Below, piece by piece: positions 15,034 through 16,810 of a stretch of DNA of 16,810 bases. The notes under the pieces were generated by a model that was given only the letters and a program-made list of their open reading frames with translations, searched no databases and was not told where the DNA came from. The stretch is from the NCBI GenBank assembly GCA_018665005.1, contig JABJEE010000042.1:1-16810 (forward strand), in the 5' to 3' direction. Source of the stretch: Flavobacteriales bacterium (GTDB taxonomy: Bacteria; Bacteroidota; Bacteroidia; Flavobacteriales_D; Crocinitomicaceae). The translations under genes and the position numbers were made by a program. The first letter of the stretch is position 1; every line of letters starts with the position of its first letter.

Positions 15034-15041
15034 AACTTTGC
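15034..15041 (+). promoter_or_regulatory. -7 element for the usp–fbp operon
   Basis: TAACTTTG fits TAnnTTTG and sits 15 bases before the usp ATG at 15057, implying a very short leader. The expected -33 zone holds only a TTTTTC tract. It lies back to back with the GH3 promoter, with the two -7 elements about 38 bases apart. Confidence 0.5.
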
Positions 15042-15056
15042 ATAAATATTTAAACC

Positions 15057-15881
15057 ATGAGTGAAAAATCATTTATTGTCCCACATGACTTTACTCCTGT
15101 CGCTGATATCGCGTTGGAGCATGCAATTGCTACAGCTAAACCACTTAAAGCAGAAGTTCAATTGGTTCATGTGGTTTCAAAAGAAAATCAAATTCACGAA
15201 GCAAATGAAAAACTTGCATCAATCGTTGAAAAATACGTTTCAAGCGGAGTTAAAATTGTACCAAATGTGAGGATTGGAAATATTTTTGAAGATATCGGAG
15301 ATTTTGCTTCTGAACACGAGGCTGAGCTTATCTTTATGGGGACACATGGGGCTCATGGATGGCAGCATGTTACTGGGTCTCACGCTTTAAAAGTGGTTAC
15401 CAACTCATCCGTTCCGTTTATCATTGTTCAAGAAAAAATGGTTAAGCCAACAGGATATGATTCGATTGTAGTGCCTATGGATTTAAATAAGGAAACAAAG
15501 CAAAAGCTAACCATTGTTTCTAGACTGGCTAAATATTTTGGATCAAAGGTTCATGTTGTTATTCCAGATGAGTCAGATGACTTTTTAAAGCATCAAGTAA
15601 AATCAAACATTGTTTTTGCAAATAGGTTTTTCAAAGACCGAGGAGTAGACATGAAACATGCTATTATATCTAGATCTGGTTTTGATAAAGAAGTTGTAAA
15701 GTATGCTGTATCTGTCGATGCAGACCTCATTGCAATAATGAACCTAAACAGAAGTAGCTTCTTGAATGCACTTTCATCAAATTACGAGCAATATATCATT
15801 ACTAATGATGCACTAATCCCTGCGTTAATTGTAAACCCAGTTTACAAAGAAGGTTACGGACAAAGTATTCTTTTTAGCTAG
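15057..15881 (+). CDS. Universal stress protein (UspA family, two domains)
   Basis: A 274-aa cytoplasmic protein with two UspA-type folds. Domain 1 (about 3-127) is recognisable from FIVPHDFTPVADIALEHA, the strand VQLVHVV, and the phosphate loop GTHGAHGWQHVTGS (95-108), followed by VPFIIVQEK. The loop has G-x2-G-x8-G-S, one residue shorter than the usual G-x2-G-x9-G-S/T of ATP-binding members. Domain 2 (about 134-265) begins YDSIVVPMDLNKETKQKL and ends IPALIVNP, but lacks the glycine loop (it has NLNRSSFLNALSSN instead), so it probably does not bind nucleotide. Tandem Usp proteins with one degenerate half are common; the role is general stress or energy limitation, not more precise. The fructose-bisphosphatase gene begins within 5 bases of its stop, so the two are likely co-transcribed from the promoter at 15034. 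Confidence 0.9.
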   Translation: MSEKSFIVPHDFTPVADIALEHAIATAKPLKAEVQLVHVVSKENQIHEANEKLASIVEKYVSSGVKIVPNVRIGNIFEDIGDFASEHEAELIFMGTHGAHGWQHVTGSHALKVVTNSSVPFIIVQEKMVKPTGYDSIVVPMDLNKETKQKLTIVSRLAKYFGSKVHVVIPDESDDFLKHQVKSNIVFANRFFKDRGVDMKHAIISRSGFDKEVVKYAVSVDADLIAIMNLNRSSFLNALSSNYEQYIITNDALIPALIVNPVYKEGYGQSILFS

Positions 15882-15886
15882 TATTG

Positions 15887-16810
15887 GTGGCTCATTTTAC
15901 AGCGCTCAAAGACTTTCTAGACACTCAACAACCCGAAGATCAAAACAAAAATGATCTTTCTAAGGTTTTATTGGATCTCGCAGAAGCGAGTAAAATTGTA
16001 AGTCGAGATGTCTGTAAAGCAGGTCTCATTGATGGTTTTCTAGGTGCTCAAGGAGGTCAAAACATCCAAGGCGAAGAACAACAAAAACTTGATGTGATAG
16101 CTGATAATGCTTTCATTGATGTATTAGAAAAAGGGGGAGCCGTTTGTGGTATTGCCTCTGAAGAAAATGAAGATTTTGTATCTTTCGATAATGACAAATC
16201 TCGTTCAGGAAAATACGTCGTTCTTTTCGATCCTCTAGATGGCTCAAGTAACATTGATGTAAACGTATCTATAGGCACCATTTTTTCTATTTACAAAAGG
16301 ATATCACCTAGCAATCAACCCGCTTCTATCGATGACATGCTTCAAAAAGGCACAGCTCAAGTAGCTGCAGGATACGTGCTTTATGGCTCGTCTACGATGC
16401 TTGTATATACCTCAGGAAATGGGGTGAATGGATTTACGCTAGATCCAACTACTGATACGTTTTGCTTATCACATGCTGACATGAAAATGCCGGTAAAAGG
16501 AAGATACTATGCCATGAATGAAGGCAACATCAACGAATGCAACCCTAAAATCATAGATTATATTCGATATTGTCAAAGTCGCAATAATGATTTCGGTAGC
16601 CCCTATTCAGGAAGGTACATTGGATCATTAGTTGCTGATTTTCACAGAAACCTTATTAAAGGTGGTATTTACATCTATCCATGTACGATCAATGCCCCAA
16701 AAGGTCGATTAAGACTCTTATACGAATGTAATCCCCTTGCTTTTATTTCAGAACAGGCTGGAGGCATGTCTTCCACTGGAACAGCAAGGATAATGGAAAT
16801 CAAACCTGAA
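15887..16810 (+). CDS. fbp: Class I fructose-1,6-bisphosphatase (3' partial)
   Basis: Hydrolyses fructose-1,6-bisphosphate to fructose-6-phosphate in gluconeogenesis, in the cytoplasm. The 308 visible codons cover most of the usual length of about 335; the gene runs off the window. Family motifs are NIQGEEQQKLDVIADN, the metal-ligand regions GIASEENED and LFDPLDGSSNIDVNVS, YIGSLVADFHRN, and the substrate/metal region YPCTINAPKGRLRLLYE with SEQAGG. The start is unusual: a TAG in this frame at 15875 excludes any upstream ATG, and the first in-frame candidates are TTG 15884 and GTG 15887; the next ATG in the frame is far inside conserved sequence. I chose GTG 15887, 5 bases after the usp stop (TTG 15884 would add one residue). 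The close spacing suggests coupling to usp. Confidence 0.93.
   Translation, partial: MAHFTALKDFLDTQQPEDQNKNDLSKVLLDLAEASKIVSRDVCKAGLIDGFLGAQGGQNIQGEEQQKLDVIADNAFIDVLEKGGAVCGIASEENEDFVSFDNDKSRSGKYVVLFDPLDGSSNIDVNVSIGTIFSIYKRISPSNQPASIDDMLQKGTAQVAAGYVLYGSSTMLVYTSGNGVNGFTLDPTTDTFCLSHADMKMPVKGRYYAMNEGNINECNPKIIDYIRYCQSRNNDFGSPYSGRYIGSLVADFHRNLIKGGIYIYPCTINAPKGRLRLLYECNPLAFISEQAGGMSSTGTARIMEIKPE

Overview
The window looks like chromosomal DNA from a low-GC member of the Bacteroidota, most likely the Flavobacteriales or a near relative. Three things suggest this: a fused ResB–CcsA cytochrome c biogenesis protein, a PorP/SprF-type protein next to a cargo protein with a gliding-motility (type B) C-terminal sorting domain (a type IX secretion signature), and several TAnnTTTG -7 promoter elements in place of an E. 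coli-like -10 box. The content is mostly core genome. I see no transposase, integrase, phage gene, CRISPR array, tRNA or rRNA. No stretch longer than 300 bases lacks a gene.

Layout. (1) 1-2880, + strand: the 3' part of a ResB–CcsA fusion gene, followed one base later by an RluA-family pseudouridine synthase gene. (2) 2883-3512, - strand: an ArsC/low-molecular-weight phosphatase-like gene, convergent with the previous pair. (3) 3492-3906, + strand: a small unrecognised helical protein gene with its own promoter and an apparent TTG start. (4) 3914-8123, + strand: a tight run of dnaN, rlmN and a two-gene NatA/NatB-like ABC exporter, with junctions of +3 nt, a 4-nt ATGA overlap and +4 nt. An 18-bp palindrome lies where the -33 element of the dnaN promoter should be. 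(5) 8147-9237, - strand: a lipoprotein gene overlapping (TAATG) a DUF2490-like outer-membrane barrel gene. (6) 9346-13453, + strand, divergent from region 5: a 1027-aa surface protein (signal peptide, lamin-tail, chitobiase-C-like, CotH kinase-like, InlB-like, eight calcium-binding repeats, type B sorting domain) followed one base later by a PorP/SprF-like gene. (7) 13440-14960, - strand: a GH3-family acyl-adenylate/amido synthetase gene whose 3' end overlaps porP by 14 nt. (8) 15057-16810, + strand: a two-domain universal stress protein gene and a class I fructose-1,6-bisphosphatase gene with no possible ATG start, cut by the window end.

How the genes fit together. Region 6 reads as a secretion unit: the CotH protein is the cargo and the PorP/SprF protein its likely cognate outer-membrane partner in type IX secretion. 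The divergent lipoprotein/barrel pair may belong to the same envelope function, but that is inference from position. Region 4 joins replication (sliding clamp), ribosome/tRNA modification (RlmN) and an exporter into one apparent transcription unit. I do not see a clearly new defence system or mobile system. The items most worth a second look are the CotH/PorP locus with its facing lipoprotein/barrel operon, the palindrome in the dnaN promoter, the four-codon leader ORF that ends on a TTG start, and the GH3 enzyme.
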